A stretch of DNA of 35,475 nucleotides from CAKRJP01 sp963658085 (GCA_963658085.1 CAVKOU010000023.1:1-35475); one strand, 5' to 3'; positions 1-7,681 are shown, counted from the first letter of the stretch. Numbers and translations are program-made. Notes: a model not told the origin generated them from the sequence alone.

Positions 1-961
1 TATAGAAAAAAGCTCTGACACCGTTTTTACTTGTAAATAATATCCAATCTACTCCGGAAATTTTTCTGGCAAAATCTGAGATCAAAATCGGTTTAATCCT
101 TCCAGTCTTTATGACTTTGACTTCTGCCCCAAGTTTTCGAAGATCTGTAATTAATGCATTGGTGTCAGAACCACCCATAGGTTCTATATAAGGCACCGAG
201 ATCTTTCTTCCAAACAAAGGTCTTGTCTCAAAGAAATTCAATCTATCACTTAGGTCCACCACATCTCCTACAACGATGATAGCCGGGGATTTTAGATTAG
301 CCTCCTTAAGCTTCTCTCCAATATTTCTTAAGACCCCCACACATTTTCGTTGAGTAGCCAACGTTCCATTGGATATAACCGCCGCCGGTGTGTCCGGATT
401 ACGCCCTACCCTCATAAGTCCCTCCGCAATACTTTGCACGTGAGCAAGTCCCATTAAAAAGACGCAAGTGATAGTTGGATCTGTAAGAAGAGAGTAGTCG
501 ATGTCCGCCTCCTGATCTTTTCGACTGTGAGCCGTAATGACCTGAAAGCCCTTCGCAATCCCTCGGTGGGTGATTGGAATTCCCGCATCCGCCAATGCCG
601 CAACAGAAGAACTTACCCCCGGCACAACTTCTACATCCACCTGTCTTTCCACCAGATACAAGGCTTCCTCTCCGCCTCTTCCGAAGACATAAGGATCTCC
701 TCCTTTTAGACGCACCACCAATCTGTGTTCTTTTGCTTTCTCATATAACAACTCATTGATGGCTTCCTGCTTTAAGACATGCTTGTGGTTTTCTTTTCCC
801 ACATAGATACATTCACATCCCGACTTTGTCATGGACAAAAATTCCGGCGAGGATAGCCTGTCATATACCAGACAGTCCGCCTCTCTTATATAAGATTCTC
901 CTTTTAAAGTAAGCAGGCCCGTATCTCCCGGTCCTGCTCCTACTAATACTACTTTTCCCAT
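1..961 (-). CDS. cobA-hemD: Uroporphyrinogen-III C-methyltransferase / uroporphyrinogen-III synthase fusion (partial, C-terminus off the left edge)
   Basis: My translation of the minus strand begins MGKVVLVGAGPGDTGLLTLK, the start of SAM-dependent uroporphyrinogen-III methyltransferases. It continues with the family motifs VVRLKGGDPYVFGRGGEE and VVPGVSSSVAALADAGIPIT. After about 245 residues it runs into a second domain (starting near KISVPYIEPMGG and reaching ILFTSKNGV) that fits uroporphyrinogen-III synthase. The fusion would close hydroxymethylbilane to uroporphyrinogen III and methylate it to precorrin-2. I chose the ATG at 961 because GGAAG lies five bases upstream; an in-frame ATG at 973 is the alternative. 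It is the last visible gene of the bioY-siroheme operon. The siroheme is presumably for the sulfite reductase at 5553-6419. The gene is open at base 1, so its end cannot be judged. Confidence 0.92.
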   Translation of the reverse strand, partial: MGKVVLVGAGPGDTGLLTLKGESYIREADCLVYDRLSSPEFLSMTKSGCECIYVGKENHKHVLKQEAINELLYEKAKEHRLVVRLKGGDPYVFGRGGEEALYLVERQVDVEVVPGVSSSVAALADAGIPITHRGIAKGFQVITAHSRKDQEADIDYSLLTDPTITCVFLMGLAHVQSIAEGLMRVGRNPDTPAAVISNGTLATQRKCVGVLRNIGEKLKEANLKSPAIIVVGDVVDLSDRLNFFETRPLFGRKISVPYIEPMGGSDTNALITDLRKLGAEVKVIKTGRIKPILISDFARKISGVDWILFTSKNGVRAFFY

Positions 962-978
962 ATATTCTTCCATATTCT

Positions 979-1036
979 GTAACTATTCAGGATCACGCAA
1001 AATTGCGTTCTGTAAACGGTGATACTGAATAACTAC
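979..1036. repeat. Short palindromic intergenic element (copy A)
   Basis: The gap between cobA-hemD and hemC holds a segment with near-perfect inverted ends (GTAACTATTCAG and CTGAATAACTAC). Inside are a second inverted pair (ATCAC/GTGAT) and a small ACGCAA/TTGCGT hairpin. The ends match those of the element at 4862-4938, so this looks like a REP/MITE-like family. The mobilising enzyme is not in the window. Confidence 0.6.
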
Positions 1037-1045
1037 CATAATTCT

Positions 1046-1990
1046 TTACATTTTCAATTGAGACTTAATATCTTGCACCACCTGCTGTACAATGACGTGT
1101 TTATCTTCTGTCACATCTGTGATCTGCAGGGTACTTGCAAGCTTACTCCCATCTTCATTTCCAAACATCGCTCTAAGTCGCAACTGATCATCTACGATAT
1201 CGCAATAGGCTCCCACAGGCAGATGACAGTTTCCTCCAATCTGCTTTAAGAACTCTCGCTCCACATTGACACATAGATCTGTCTCGTCATCGGACAATGC
1301 GTCCAGTTTCTTTCTAAGCTCCGGGGCATCCTCCGGAAGTTCCAGAGCCAAAGCTCCCTGGGCGGGGGCCGGTATCATTTCCTCCGAGGAAAGATATTGA
1401 GTAATCTCCTCTTCTCTTCCCAAACGTTTTATTCCTGCTGCCGCCAGTACAATACCATCTAATGTCCGCTGTATCCCCTGCTCACCAAAGTCTTTCGAAA
1501 ATTCCACAGGCGCTCCCTCGTAAAGTTTCCGAAGTCTGGTATCAATATTTCCTCGAATCCCCACCACCTGAAGATCCGGACGAAGCTTTAGAAGCTGATA
1601 TTTCCTTCGCTTGCTTCCGGTTCCAATGACTGCTCCCTTTGGAAGTTCTTCCAAAGAAGATGCATTCTTTAATATCAGCACGTCCCTGGAATCTTCTCTG
1701 TTCCATATCTTTGCAAATATAAGTCCCGGTTCCGGTTCCTCCGGCATATCCTTCATGGAATGCACCGCCATATGAATCCTTCCAGATAACAAGCCTTCCT
1801 CGATTTCTTTTACGAAAATTCCCTTGGATCCAATTTTATCCAGGGCTTTTTTTTGCTCCACATCCCCGGTAGTCTTTATAATCACAGCCTCAAAGGTATC
1901 CTCAGGATATGCTTTTTTCAATTTGTCTATTACATAATTAGTCTGAACCAGGGCAAGCTTCGATCCCCTGGTTCCTATAAAATAATGCAT
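1046..1990 (-). CDS. hemC: Porphobilinogen deaminase (hydroxymethylbilane synthase)
   Basis: Cytosolic enzyme that condenses four porphobilinogen molecules into hydroxymethylbilane, the substrate of the HemD domain encoded next. The 314 residues match the usual family length. The N-terminal FIGTRGSKLALVQT and the motif HSMKDMP (about 77-83) are typical. GGNCHLPVGAY places Cys255 as the residue that carries the dipyrromethane cofactor. The start ATG is preceded by GGAGGAAGGAT, a strong ribosome binding site. It lies 36 bases after the precorrin-2 dehydrogenase gene in the same direction, in the order expected of a siroheme operon. The genes for earlier steps (HemA, HemL, HemB) are not in the window. 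Confidence 0.96.
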   Translation of the reverse strand: MHYFIGTRGSKLALVQTNYVIDKLKKAYPEDTFEAVIIKTTGDVEQKKALDKIGSKGIFVKEIEEGLLSGRIHMAVHSMKDMPEEPEPGLIFAKIWNREDSRDVLILKNASSLEELPKGAVIGTGSKRRKYQLLKLRPDLQVVGIRGNIDTRLRKLYEGAPVEFSKDFGEQGIQRTLDGIVLAAAGIKRLGREEEITQYLSSEEMIPAPAQGALALELPEDAPELRKKLDALSDDETDLCVNVEREFLKQIGGNCHLPVGAYCDIVDDQLRLRAMFGNEDGSKLASTLQITDVTEDKHVIVQQVVQDIKSQLKM

Positions 1991-2026
1991 ATCCTTCCTC
2001 CTCTAATCTATCACTCTATCAAACAA

Positions 2027-2623
2027 TCACTCCGGCAAAGTTTCGCTTTCTATTGCCTTGTACAGAATTTCTTTAAATGCTTCTTTCCTCTGCTCTTCCG
2101 TATCGTATGCATCGATTACTGATTGTCTAAGATGTCCCATGGCTTCATTGAGTTCTCCCAAAAACGGAGTTAAAATCTCCTGTTCTTTTCCCTTCAGATA
2201 CTGGGTAAGCACAGGGCTGTTACCGCCACTGGAAAATGCCGCTACCAGATTTTGTTCTTTTACATAAGATGGGAAAATAAACGAGCAATCCTCTTTCTGA
2301 TCCACGGCATTTACTGGAATACCTTTAGACTTACAATACTGTGCAATCTCGTGGTTGAGATCTTCATCATCTGTAGCCGCAATCACGAGAGCCATGCCCT
2401 GACAGTCCTTTTCTTCAAATTGCTTTTCTTTAAGCTCTACCAAATCTAATTTCATGGAATCTCGCTCCAGATCGCTCAACTCCCGGCAAACCGCTTTTGC
2501 CACCACAGTAACCCTCGCCTCAAAGTCCAACAGCACCTTCACCTTGCGATAGGCTACCGTTCCCCCACCCACAATCAGGCAGGGCTTATTCTTAAGATCC
2601 ACAAACATAGGAAAATATGCCAT
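2027..2623 (-). CDS. Precorrin-2 dehydrogenase / sirohydrochlorin ferrochelatase-type protein
   Basis: The 198-residue protein starts MAYFPMFVDLKNKPCLIVGGG, with a Rossmann NAD-binding glycine motif at 17-21. This matches the N-terminal half of CysG, also called SirC, YlnF or Met8p. It oxidises precorrin-2 to sirohydrochlorin and in some members also inserts iron; no separate chelatase gene is visible here, so a dual role is possible. The start follows the bioY stop by one base, and its ribosome binding site (AAGGTGA) lies inside the last codons of bioY, so the two are probably translationally coupled. The short helical C-terminus (about 150-198) is as in single-domain family members. Confidence 0.9.
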   Translation of the reverse strand: MAYFPMFVDLKNKPCLIVGGGTVAYRKVKVLLDFEARVTVVAKAVCRELSDLERDSMKLDLVELKEKQFEEKDCQGMALVIAATDDEDLNHEIAQYCKSKGIPVNAVDQKEDCSFIFPSYVKEQNLVAAFSSGGNSPVLTQYLKGKEQEILTPFLGELNEAMGHLRQSVIDAYDTEEQRKEAFKEILYKAIESETLPE

Positions 2624-2624
2624 C

Positions 2625-3227
2625 TTACATCACCTTATTATTTGCTTTGGCTTTCATGCTGTATCCCTTCACTACGGATAAAAATACCGGACGAAGCTTT
2701 TCTGAGAAAAGTGCTGCCCATACGCAGAGTATAAAGTCCGGTGCCACAGTAATGAGGCAGTAATCCACAACCACCACAGCGAAACTTACCGGAGTTGCCG
2801 CATAGAAATTCTTGATACAGTAAAAATAAATCGCTCCTACACTATAGTATGCCACCAGTCCTACAGTTGCAGGCAAAATCAGTGACAGGGTATTATGCTT
2901 TTTCATATGGTCCGTTATATATCCAATGAGAAATGCTGCAAGGACAAATCCTAATAAAAAGCCAAATCCCGGTCGGAAGATATAAGTAGGGCCACCTCCT
3001 GCTGCAAATACCGGAACGCCCACCAGTCCGATACACAGATAGGTCACTACACTAAGGCTTGCAAGCTTCGCTCCCAAAAGGAATCCTGCCATCAGTACGA
3101 AAAACCATTGCATGGTGAAATGCATGGTATACATAGGCAGCGGAATGTCGATTTTTATAAATGCTCCCACAGCGATAAGTGCAGCAAAAAGGCCACAAGT
3201 TGTAATTTCTTTTGTCTTTAATTTCAT
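2625..3227 (-). CDS. bioY: BioY family biotin transporter (ECF substrate-binding component)
   Basis: A 200-residue integral membrane protein with about six hydrophobic segments. It has the BioY-typical start (TCGLFAALIAVGAFIKI) and the motif GLVGVPVFA followed by GPTYIFRPGFGFLLGF. BioY is the S-component that captures biotin, usually with an energising ECF ATPase and T-component, which are not in this window. The ATG follows AACAGGGAGCACTTAAAT, a fair ribosome binding site. It is the first gene after the terminator that closes the sulfur operon, and appears to lead the siroheme operon. No BirA-type operator was recognised upstream. Confidence 0.93.
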   Translation of the reverse strand: MKLKTKEITTCGLFAALIAVGAFIKIDIPLPMYTMHFTMQWFFVLMAGFLLGAKLASLSVVTYLCIGLVGVPVFAAGGGPTYIFRPGFGFLLGFVLAAFLIGYITDHMKKHNTLSLILPATVGLVAYYSVGAIYFYCIKNFYAATPVSFAVVVVDYCLITVAPDFILCVWAALFSEKLRPVFLSVVKGYSMKAKANNKVM

Positions 3228-3285
3228 ATTTAAGTGCTCCCTGTTATTCCCACTTTTCCATTGTTGCTATACTATCATCTTTCCT

Positions 3286-3329
3286 AAAAAAAAGAAAGAT
3301 GGTTCGGGTGTAAGAACATCCAAACCATC
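3286..3329 (-). terminator. Rho-independent terminator of the sulfur-assimilation operon
   Basis: Read on the minus strand, a ten-pair stem (GATGGTTTGG / CCGAACCATC, with one G-T pair) is followed directly by a T-rich run of twelve bases. It lies 33 bases after the JAMM peptidase stop and separates that operon from bioY. Confidence 0.85.
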
Positions 3330-3361
3330 CAATTCCTTGGCCTAGAATCATTTGGAATCAT

Positions 3362-3793
3362 TTAGAAAAAATATTCCTCTGAATAAATTCTAAGGTCTTC
3401 TTTTGTTACTTCTCCCCCTTCAATATGGAAGGAGTTTAGTACCGGATTCTCTGCCATCATGGATAAGATCATATAGCTGGCCTTAGAGTCGTATGCCAAC
3501 TTAATATCTTCCTCGGAAGGTCTTGAGGGACTTTCCGGATGGGAATGCCAGTTTCCCAGAGGCTTTAAACCGTTGGATCTCATATCCTTGATGGCCGCAA
3601 GCTGTTCCTTGGGGTCCATGGTAAAATGATCCTCCGCATGATCTACATTGGTAAGATAATAGACCTTTGTCACCAGGCGTCCATTTTCGTCTTCCTTTCC
3701 GGCCAGAAGGCCACAGGCCTCCTCCGGTAAATGTTCTTTTGCATAATTTACCATTTCATCCAGAAATGGATAGTTCATTCTTATGATACTCAT
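3362..3793 (-). CDS. hcyD: JAMM (Mov34/MPN) metallopeptidase, HcyD/Mec-like
   Basis: A 143-residue zinc isopeptidase-type protein. The JAMM motif is complete: Glu25 (EEACGLLAG), then WHSHPESPSRPSEED giving His83, His85, Ser93 and Asp96. Bacterial stand-alone JAMM proteins next to ThiS-like carriers trim residues after the Gly-Gly so that the carrier can be adenylated. This was shown for HcyD in Wolinella and for Mec with CysO in Mycobacterium. The carrier here ends GGGC, so a one- or two-residue tail would need removal. The ATG follows AGGAGACAGT, and the gene lies eight bases after the activating enzyme gene. The name is by analogy with the Wolinella gene set rather than by close sequence comparison. 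Confidence 0.85.
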   Translation of the reverse strand: MSIIRMNYPFLDEMVNYAKEHLPEEACGLLAGKEDENGRLVTKVYYLTNVDHAEDHFTMDPKEQLAAIKDMRSNGLKPLGNWHSHPESPSRPSEEDIKLAYDSKASYMILSMMAENPVLNSFHIEGGEVTKEDLRIYSEEYFF

Positions 3794-3801
3794 ACTGTCT
3801 C

Positions 3802-4632
3802 CTAACGAGGTGCATCAAATCTTCCGGCAGTTTCCTCACAAACCTCCTGCTCATAGTCAATCGGCTCCAAGATCGTCGGATGGTCTCCGCAGACCGCGCA
3901 ATTGTGTGTATCCTTCGGAAGCTTAATCTTATGAAACTCCATAGTAAGGGCATCATAAGTCAGCAGATATCCTGTAAGAAGTTCTCCCACTCCCAGCAAA
4001 TATTTAATAGCCTCCATGGCCTGAAGAGAACCAATGACTCCACCCATGGCACCAATAACACCTGCCTGCTTACAGGTCGGTACTGCATCTTTCGGTGGTG
4101 GATTTTTAAATACACAGCGATAGCAAGGCCCCTCTCCCGGAACATAGGTCATAAGCTGTCCCTTAAAACGAATGATTCCTGCATGGGAAAATGGTTTCTT
4201 CTCTAATACACAGGCATCATTGATAAGAAATTTTGCCGGGAAATTATCGGTTCCATCAATAATAAAATCGTATTCACGAATAAGTTCTCTGATATTGGAA
4301 GAATCTACAAACATACGATAGGTATTTACCGTCACATCCGGGTTCATGGCATTCATGGTTTCTTTTGCTGATTTTACCTTTGCCTTACCTACGTCTTGGG
4401 TACTGTGGATGATCTGTCTTTGAAGATTGGAAAGATCTACCTCATCTGCATCTACGATACCGATAGTTCCCACTCCTGCTGCCGCAAGGTACATGGCCGC
4501 CGGAGCTCCCAGGCCACCGGCTCCAATAATTAACACCTTTCCTTTTAAAAGCTTCTTCTGTCCCTTAGCCCCAACTTCTTTTAAAATAATATGTCTGGAA
4601 TAGCGCTCGATCTGTTCATCTGTCATTGCCAT
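3802..4632 (-). CDS. hcyF: ThiF/MoeB/HesA-family sulfur-carrier adenylyltransferase (HcyF-like)
   Basis: A 276-residue E1-like enzyme that would adenylate the C-terminal glycine of the ThiS-like carrier encoded just upstream. Visible features are the ATP-binding GAGGLG (37-42), DADEVDLSNLQRQ (61-73), the DGTDN motif (126-130), zinc ligands CYRC (Cys170, Cys173) and CAVC (Cys245, Cys248), and Cys187 in AVPTCKQAG at the usual catalytic-cysteine position. No rhodanese domain is fused, unlike MOCS3-type members, so sulfur must come from elsewhere, presumably the sulfite reductase or the TusA/thioredoxin pair in the same operon. The ATG directly follows the carrier's TAG. Its Shine-Dalgarno (GGGAGGTGG) is made of the carrier's terminal glycine codons. 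A thiamin or molybdopterin role is possible, but no such genes are nearby. Confidence 0.9.
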   Translation of the reverse strand: MAMTDEQIERYSRHIILKEVGAKGQKKLLKGKVLIIGAGGLGAPAAMYLAAAGVGTIGIVDADEVDLSNLQRQIIHSTQDVGKAKVKSAKETMNAMNPDVTVNTYRMFVDSSNIRELIREYDFIIDGTDNFPAKFLINDACVLEKKPFSHAGIIRFKGQLMTYVPGEGPCYRCVFKNPPPKDAVPTCKQAGVIGAMGGVIGSLQAMEAIKYLLGVGELLTGYLLTYDALTMEFHKIKLPKDTHNCAVCGDHPTILEPIDYEQEVCEETAGRFDAPR

Positions 4633-4839
4633 CTAGCATCCACCTCCCATGAAATAAAGGAATTCTACGTTATCTCCTTCCTTTAATACAGTAGAGGCTT
4701 TATCCTCTGTTGCAACAAATTCTTCATTAATAGAAACAGTTACATATTCCGGCATCTCCACATTTTCCTGCTCAATAAGCTCCGGTAATGTAATGCCATC
4801 TTTTACTTCTTTTTTCTCTCCAGCCACAGTGATAATCAT
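4633..4839 (-). CDS. hcyS: ThiS/MoaD-like sulfur carrier protein ending GGGC (HcyS-like)
   Basis: A 68-residue beta-grasp protein. Its length and pattern (MIITVAGEKKEV..., then EGDNVEFLYFMGGGC) are those of ThiS-type carriers. Canonical ThiS and MoaD end in Gly-Gly; here a further Gly-Cys follows (residues 65-68 are GGGC). That is the kind of C-terminal extension that needs a JAMM peptidase, and one is encoded two genes on. As a thiocarboxylate it would hand sulfide to O-acetylhomoserine via the MetY-like enzyme at 6446-7681. The ATG has AAAGGAG upstream (spacing eight). The 122-base gap to the preceding thioredoxin gene contains a palindromic element. Confidence 0.9.
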   Translation of the reverse strand: MIITVAGEKKEVKDGITLPELIEQENVEMPEYVTVSINEEFVATEDKASTVLKEGDNVEFLYFMGGGC

Positions 4840-4861
4840 ATCTGCTCTCCTTTATGTGCTC

Positions 4862-4938
4862 TAACTATTCTTTCATGTATTTGCAACAATTCAGAACTCC
4901 ATTCGCAAAATACATTTTGACACGGCTCCGAATAGTTA
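4862..4938. repeat. Short palindromic intergenic element (copy B)
   Basis: Between the CVAC thioredoxin gene and the carrier gene lies a 77-base segment with perfect inverted ends TAACTATTC and GAATAGTTA. Inside is an inner stem (ATGTATTTGC / GCAAAATACAT with one bulge). The ends match those of the element at 979-1036 but the interior differs in length, as expected of a degenerate family. Being inside an operon, it would be transcribed as a hairpin. Confidence 0.6.
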
Positions 4939-4961
4939 CTTATATATCTTAGCTATTTTTC

Positions 4962-5279
4962 TTAAATATTTTCTTCAATCCAGCCATTTAATTCTGCTGA
5001 TTTCAGTGCACCGACTTTCCGGCCTGCTTCCTCTCCGGCTTTAAAAAGAATCAGGGTTGGATTTGCCTGCACTTTATAAGTTTCTGCAAGCTCCACGTCG
5101 AAATTTGTATTCACCTTGTAGACTTTAATCTTGTCTTCGTATTCATCCTCTGCATTTCCAAGAACAGGTGCCAGTTTTTTGCAGGCCACGCAGGAATCTG
5201 AATAAAAATCCACCAGTACCGGAAGGGATTCCTTCAGCACCTTCACTTCAAAGTCTCCTTTGCTTACTCGCACTGCCAT
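4962..5279 (-). CDS. Thioredoxin-fold protein with CVAC active site
   Basis: A 105-residue thioredoxin with the usual fold markers: VLVDFYSDSCVACKKLAPVL around the active site (Cys30 and Cys33) and ANPTLILFKAGE containing the cis-proline loop. The dipeptide between the cysteines is Val-Ala rather than the canonical Gly-Pro, so its redox potential and partners are likely specialised. Its start overlaps the TusA-like gene's stop (TAATG), implying coupled synthesis. It sits between the sulfite reductase/TusA pair and the sulfur carrier. A role in reducing or relaying sulfur there is an inference from position. Confidence 0.9.
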   Translation of the reverse strand: MAVRVSKGDFEVKVLKESLPVLVDFYSDSCVACKKLAPVLGNAEDEYEDKIKVYKVNTNFDVELAETYKVQANPTLILFKAGEEAGRKVGALKSAELNGWIEENI

Positions 5280-5530
5280 TACTCTTCCACCTTTCTAACA
5301 TACAGAGTGTAGGTACCATCTTCGTTGTCCGAAAGCTTCAACACCTTGTGTCCCTCTTCCTTCATACTTCTTGGAACATTCTGAACCGGCTCTCCGTCAT
5401 TCATGCGAATGGCCAGGATTTCTCCATCATCCAATTCCTCGATGGCAACCTTTGCCTTTACAAAAGTCATCGGGCATACCTTATCGGTAATATCCACTTC
5501 ATCATTTACTTCAAAATCTAATTCTGCCAT
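5279..5530 (-). CDS. TusA-like sulfurtransferase protein
   Basis: An 83-residue protein starting MAELDFEVNDEVDI, with the TusA-family cysteine in VCPMTFVKAKVAI, where TusA normally has CPxP. It ends with the typical EGHKVLKL...GTYTLYV beta segments. TusA proteins carry persulfide sulfur on that cysteine. I chose ATG 5530 because AAGGAGAGAAACC precedes it perfectly. The longer frame to 5563 would overlap the sulfite reductase and lacks a good site. It lies between the sulfite reductase and a thioredoxin, so it may accept sulfide or persulfide made by the former. That function is inferred from family and position only. Confidence 0.85.
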   Translation of the reverse strand: MAELDFEVNDEVDITDKVCPMTFVKAKVAIEELDDGEILAIRMNDGEPVQNVPRSMKEEGHKVLKLSDNEDGTYTLYVRKVEE

Positions 5531-5552
5531 GGTTTCTCTCCTTTTTTCTGAT

Positions 5553-6419
5553 CTATCCTTCATAGGCTTCTTTTAATTCCTTGCGGAATTCTTCGTCTCC
5601 AACCCTCTGTAAAGTCTTGCGGAAACGTTCACTTGGGTTTGCATTTTTCTCAAAGAAACCAATTGCCGCATCGGTTACACGAAACAGGGTGTCTTTATCC
5701 GGAATCAAAGGAAGTAACTCTTCGCCCTTGTAAATATTATTTCCAAAGGTTCCTCCGAAGGATACGATATATCCAGGAGTTCCCTCCCAGGCATCCACCG
5801 GGCAGCTCTTCACGCATCGTCCGCAGTGATTACATTTTTCCGGATCTACTTCCACCTTGCCATCTACCATTTTCAGTGCGCCCTGGCGACAGGCTTTCAC
5901 ACAGACACCGCAGGAAATACAATCCTCTTCCTTATATTCGATGTTCATTCCGCCCTTGATTCCCACATCATTTTCTTCGGCCTTCAGGCAGTTGTTCTGA
6001 CATCCCGTCACGCCAAATTTGAATTTATGGGGAAGCTCACGGCCAAAATATCTGGCATCCAGTTCTTTCGCCAGTGTGTAAGTATCTATACATCCGCTGG
6101 GGCAGATTTCTGATCCCTGGCAGGCGGTAACAGTACGAACTCTCGGGCCGCACACGCCGGTTCCCACACCGCCTTTTTCTAATTCTTCTTTTACTTCCGC
6201 CAGCTCTTCCACCTTAATAAATGGAATCTCAATGCCCTGTCTGGAAGTCATGTGGACATAGCCCTTGCCATATTTTTCTGCCACTTCTGCAACGGTTTTT
6301 ATATTCTCAGCTGTCAGGTTACCGCCGATAACGGCAAGTCTAAGAGACCCGTAACCTTTCTGCTTTTGTCTCATGAATCCGCCTTTTTTCAAGGCGGAAT
6401 AATCTACTTTCTGTGCCAT
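5553..6419 (-). CDS. Small siroheme [4Fe-4S] sulfite reductase with a two-cluster ferredoxin insert
   Basis: A 288-residue nitrite/sulfite reductase family protein. The N-terminal ferredoxin-like half domain includes HMTSRQGIEI (56-65). The coupled siroheme-[4Fe-4S] ligands are TACQGSEICPSG (Cys100, Cys106) and TGCQNNC (Cys140, Cys144). An inserted 2x[4Fe-4S] ferredoxin follows: CISCGVCVKAC (167-177) and CNHCGRCVKSC (196-206). It is about half the size of assimilatory CysI and resembles the compact anaerobic (AsrC-like) type. It should reduce sulfite to sulfide by six electrons, fed by the built-in ferredoxin. It lies 26 bases after the MetY-like gene, with AAAAGGAG before its ATG. The siroheme genes at 1-2623 would supply the cofactor. 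Nitrite reduction is less likely given the neighbours. Confidence 0.9.
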   Translation of the reverse strand: MAQKVDYSALKKGGFMRQKQKGYGSLRLAVIGGNLTAENIKTVAEVAEKYGKGYVHMTSRQGIEIPFIKVEELAEVKEELEKGGVGTGVCGPRVRTVTACQGSEICPSGCIDTYTLAKELDARYFGRELPHKFKFGVTGCQNNCLKAEENDVGIKGGMNIEYKEEDCISCGVCVKACRQGALKMVDGKVEVDPEKCNHCGRCVKSCPVDAWEGTPGYIVSFGGTFGNNIYKGEELLPLIPDKDTLFRVTDAAIGFFEKNANPSERFRKTLQRVGDEEFRKELKEAYEG

Positions 6420-6445
6420 CCTTTTATTCTCCTTTTCCTACAAAC

Positions 6446-7681
6446 CTATCTAAGTCCGATACTTTCCATCGCCTGCGCAAAATCTGCTTTCAGATCTTCG
6501 ATATCTTCGATTCCCACGCTTACTCGGATCAGATCTTCAAAAACTCCTGCATCTTCTCTTTCTTTCTCTGAACTGTGAAGACTGATGGTAGATCCCGGAT
6601 GAATCACCAGGGTCTTGGTATCTCCAATATTGGAAATGGAATAAGGAATCTTCAGGGCATCGATGAATGCAAATGCATTTTCCTTACTTCCCACTCGAAG
6701 GGTTAAGATTCCTCCGTATCCCTTGGTAAATTGTTTCTTTGCGATTTCATGCCAACTGCTGCTTTCAAGACCCGGATAATTTACGGTAACGGATGGATAG
6801 GTAGTTTCCAACCACCGAGCCAGCTCATAAGTGTTGTCACATTGTCGTTCCATTCGAAGTCCTAAGGTCTCCATCCCAAGAAGATTTAGATAGGCATTCA
6901 TAGGAGCAAGACAGGCACCGGTATCCCGAAACAGACTGTTTCTAAGCCTTGCGATGTAAGCCATAGGACCGAATTTTTTATAAGCAGCAATCTGCGGATA
7001 CATAGCCGGATCCCATGTAAATTTTCCACTGTACGTTAAAATACCACTGATGGAATTACTATTTCCGTTAATGTATTTGGAAGAGGAATTCACTACCACA
7101 TCAGCACCGTGTTTTAATCCCCGGAATAAATAAGCAGTTGCTGTGGTGTTATCTAAAATCAGAGGAATCTTATGAGCATGAGCAATTTCTGCCAAATGCC
7201 CCACATCCGTCACATCCAAACAGGGATTTCCAATGGTCTCCGCAAAAATCAAACGAGTATGCTCGTTGATGGAATTTTCGATTTCCTCCCAATCGTTATT
7301 TTTCACATAGCGAGTCTTGATGCCGAATTCCTCGATGCCCCGGAACAAATCAATGGTTCCTCCGTAGAGACTGGCGGAGGAAACTATCTCATCTCCACAC
7401 CGTACGATATTTAAAATGGCATTCATAATGGCTGCCATACCGGAGGCGCAGGCGATGGAAGCCATACCTCCCTCCAGTTTTGTAATTCTATTTTCAAATG
7501 CAGTTACTGTTGGATTTCCCACACGGGTATAACAGTAACCGGGAGCTTTGTTCTCAAATATTTTCTCCAGATCCGCGGCGGTGTCCTGCTCAAAGGCACT
7601 GCTTTGATAAATCGGCGGGAGGGTTGCTCCATTAACTTCTCTGACAACTCCTGCATGGAGAAGGTCTGTATTAAAACGCAT
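6446..7681 (-). CDS. metY: O-acetylhomoserine sulfhydrylase / Cys-Met metabolism PLP enzyme
   Basis: A 411-residue PLP enzyme of the cystathionine gamma-synthase superfamily. Family marks include the opening FNTDLLHAG, YTRVGNPTVTAFE (51-63), the PLP-stacking SLYGGT (104-109), and the Schiff-base lysine Lys202 in NSSSKYINGN. Length and sequence best fit O-acetylhomoserine sulfhydrylase, which makes homocysteine from O-acetylhomoserine and a sulfide donor. In Wolinella the donor for this enzyme is the HcyS thiocarboxylate, and the same partner genes follow here. The ATG is preceded by AGAGAGGAATGAGCCG. The 119-base spacer upstream contains tandem repeats but no recognisable SAM riboswitch or T-box. 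Methionine gamma-lyase or cystathionine gamma-synthase are alternatives. Confidence 0.88.
   Translation of the reverse strand: MRFNTDLLHAGVVREVNGATLPPIYQSSAFEQDTAADLEKIFENKAPGYCYTRVGNPTVTAFENRITKLEGGMASIACASGMAAIMNAILNIVRCGDEIVSSASLYGGTIDLFRGIEEFGIKTRYVKNNDWEEIENSINEHTRLIFAETIGNPCLDVTDVGHLAEIAHAHKIPLILDNTTATAYLFRGLKHGADVVVNSSSKYINGNSNSISGILTYSGKFTWDPAMYPQIAAYKKFGPMAYIARLRNSLFRDTGACLAPMNAYLNLLGMETLGLRMERQCDNTYELARWLETTYPSVTVNYPGLESSSWHEIAKKQFTKGYGGILTLRVGSKENAFAFIDALKIPYSISNIGDTKTLVIHPGSTISLHSSEKEREDAGVFEDLIRVSVGIEDIEDLKADFAQAMESIGLR

Noticed and set aside
3802..4839. Thiamin or molybdopterin synthesis as the role of the carrier/E1 pair
   Set aside because: No thiamin (ThiG, ThiH) or molybdopterin (MoaA, MoaE) genes are near, and the JAMM, sulfite reductase and MetY neighbours fit homocysteine synthesis better. 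Not formally excluded.
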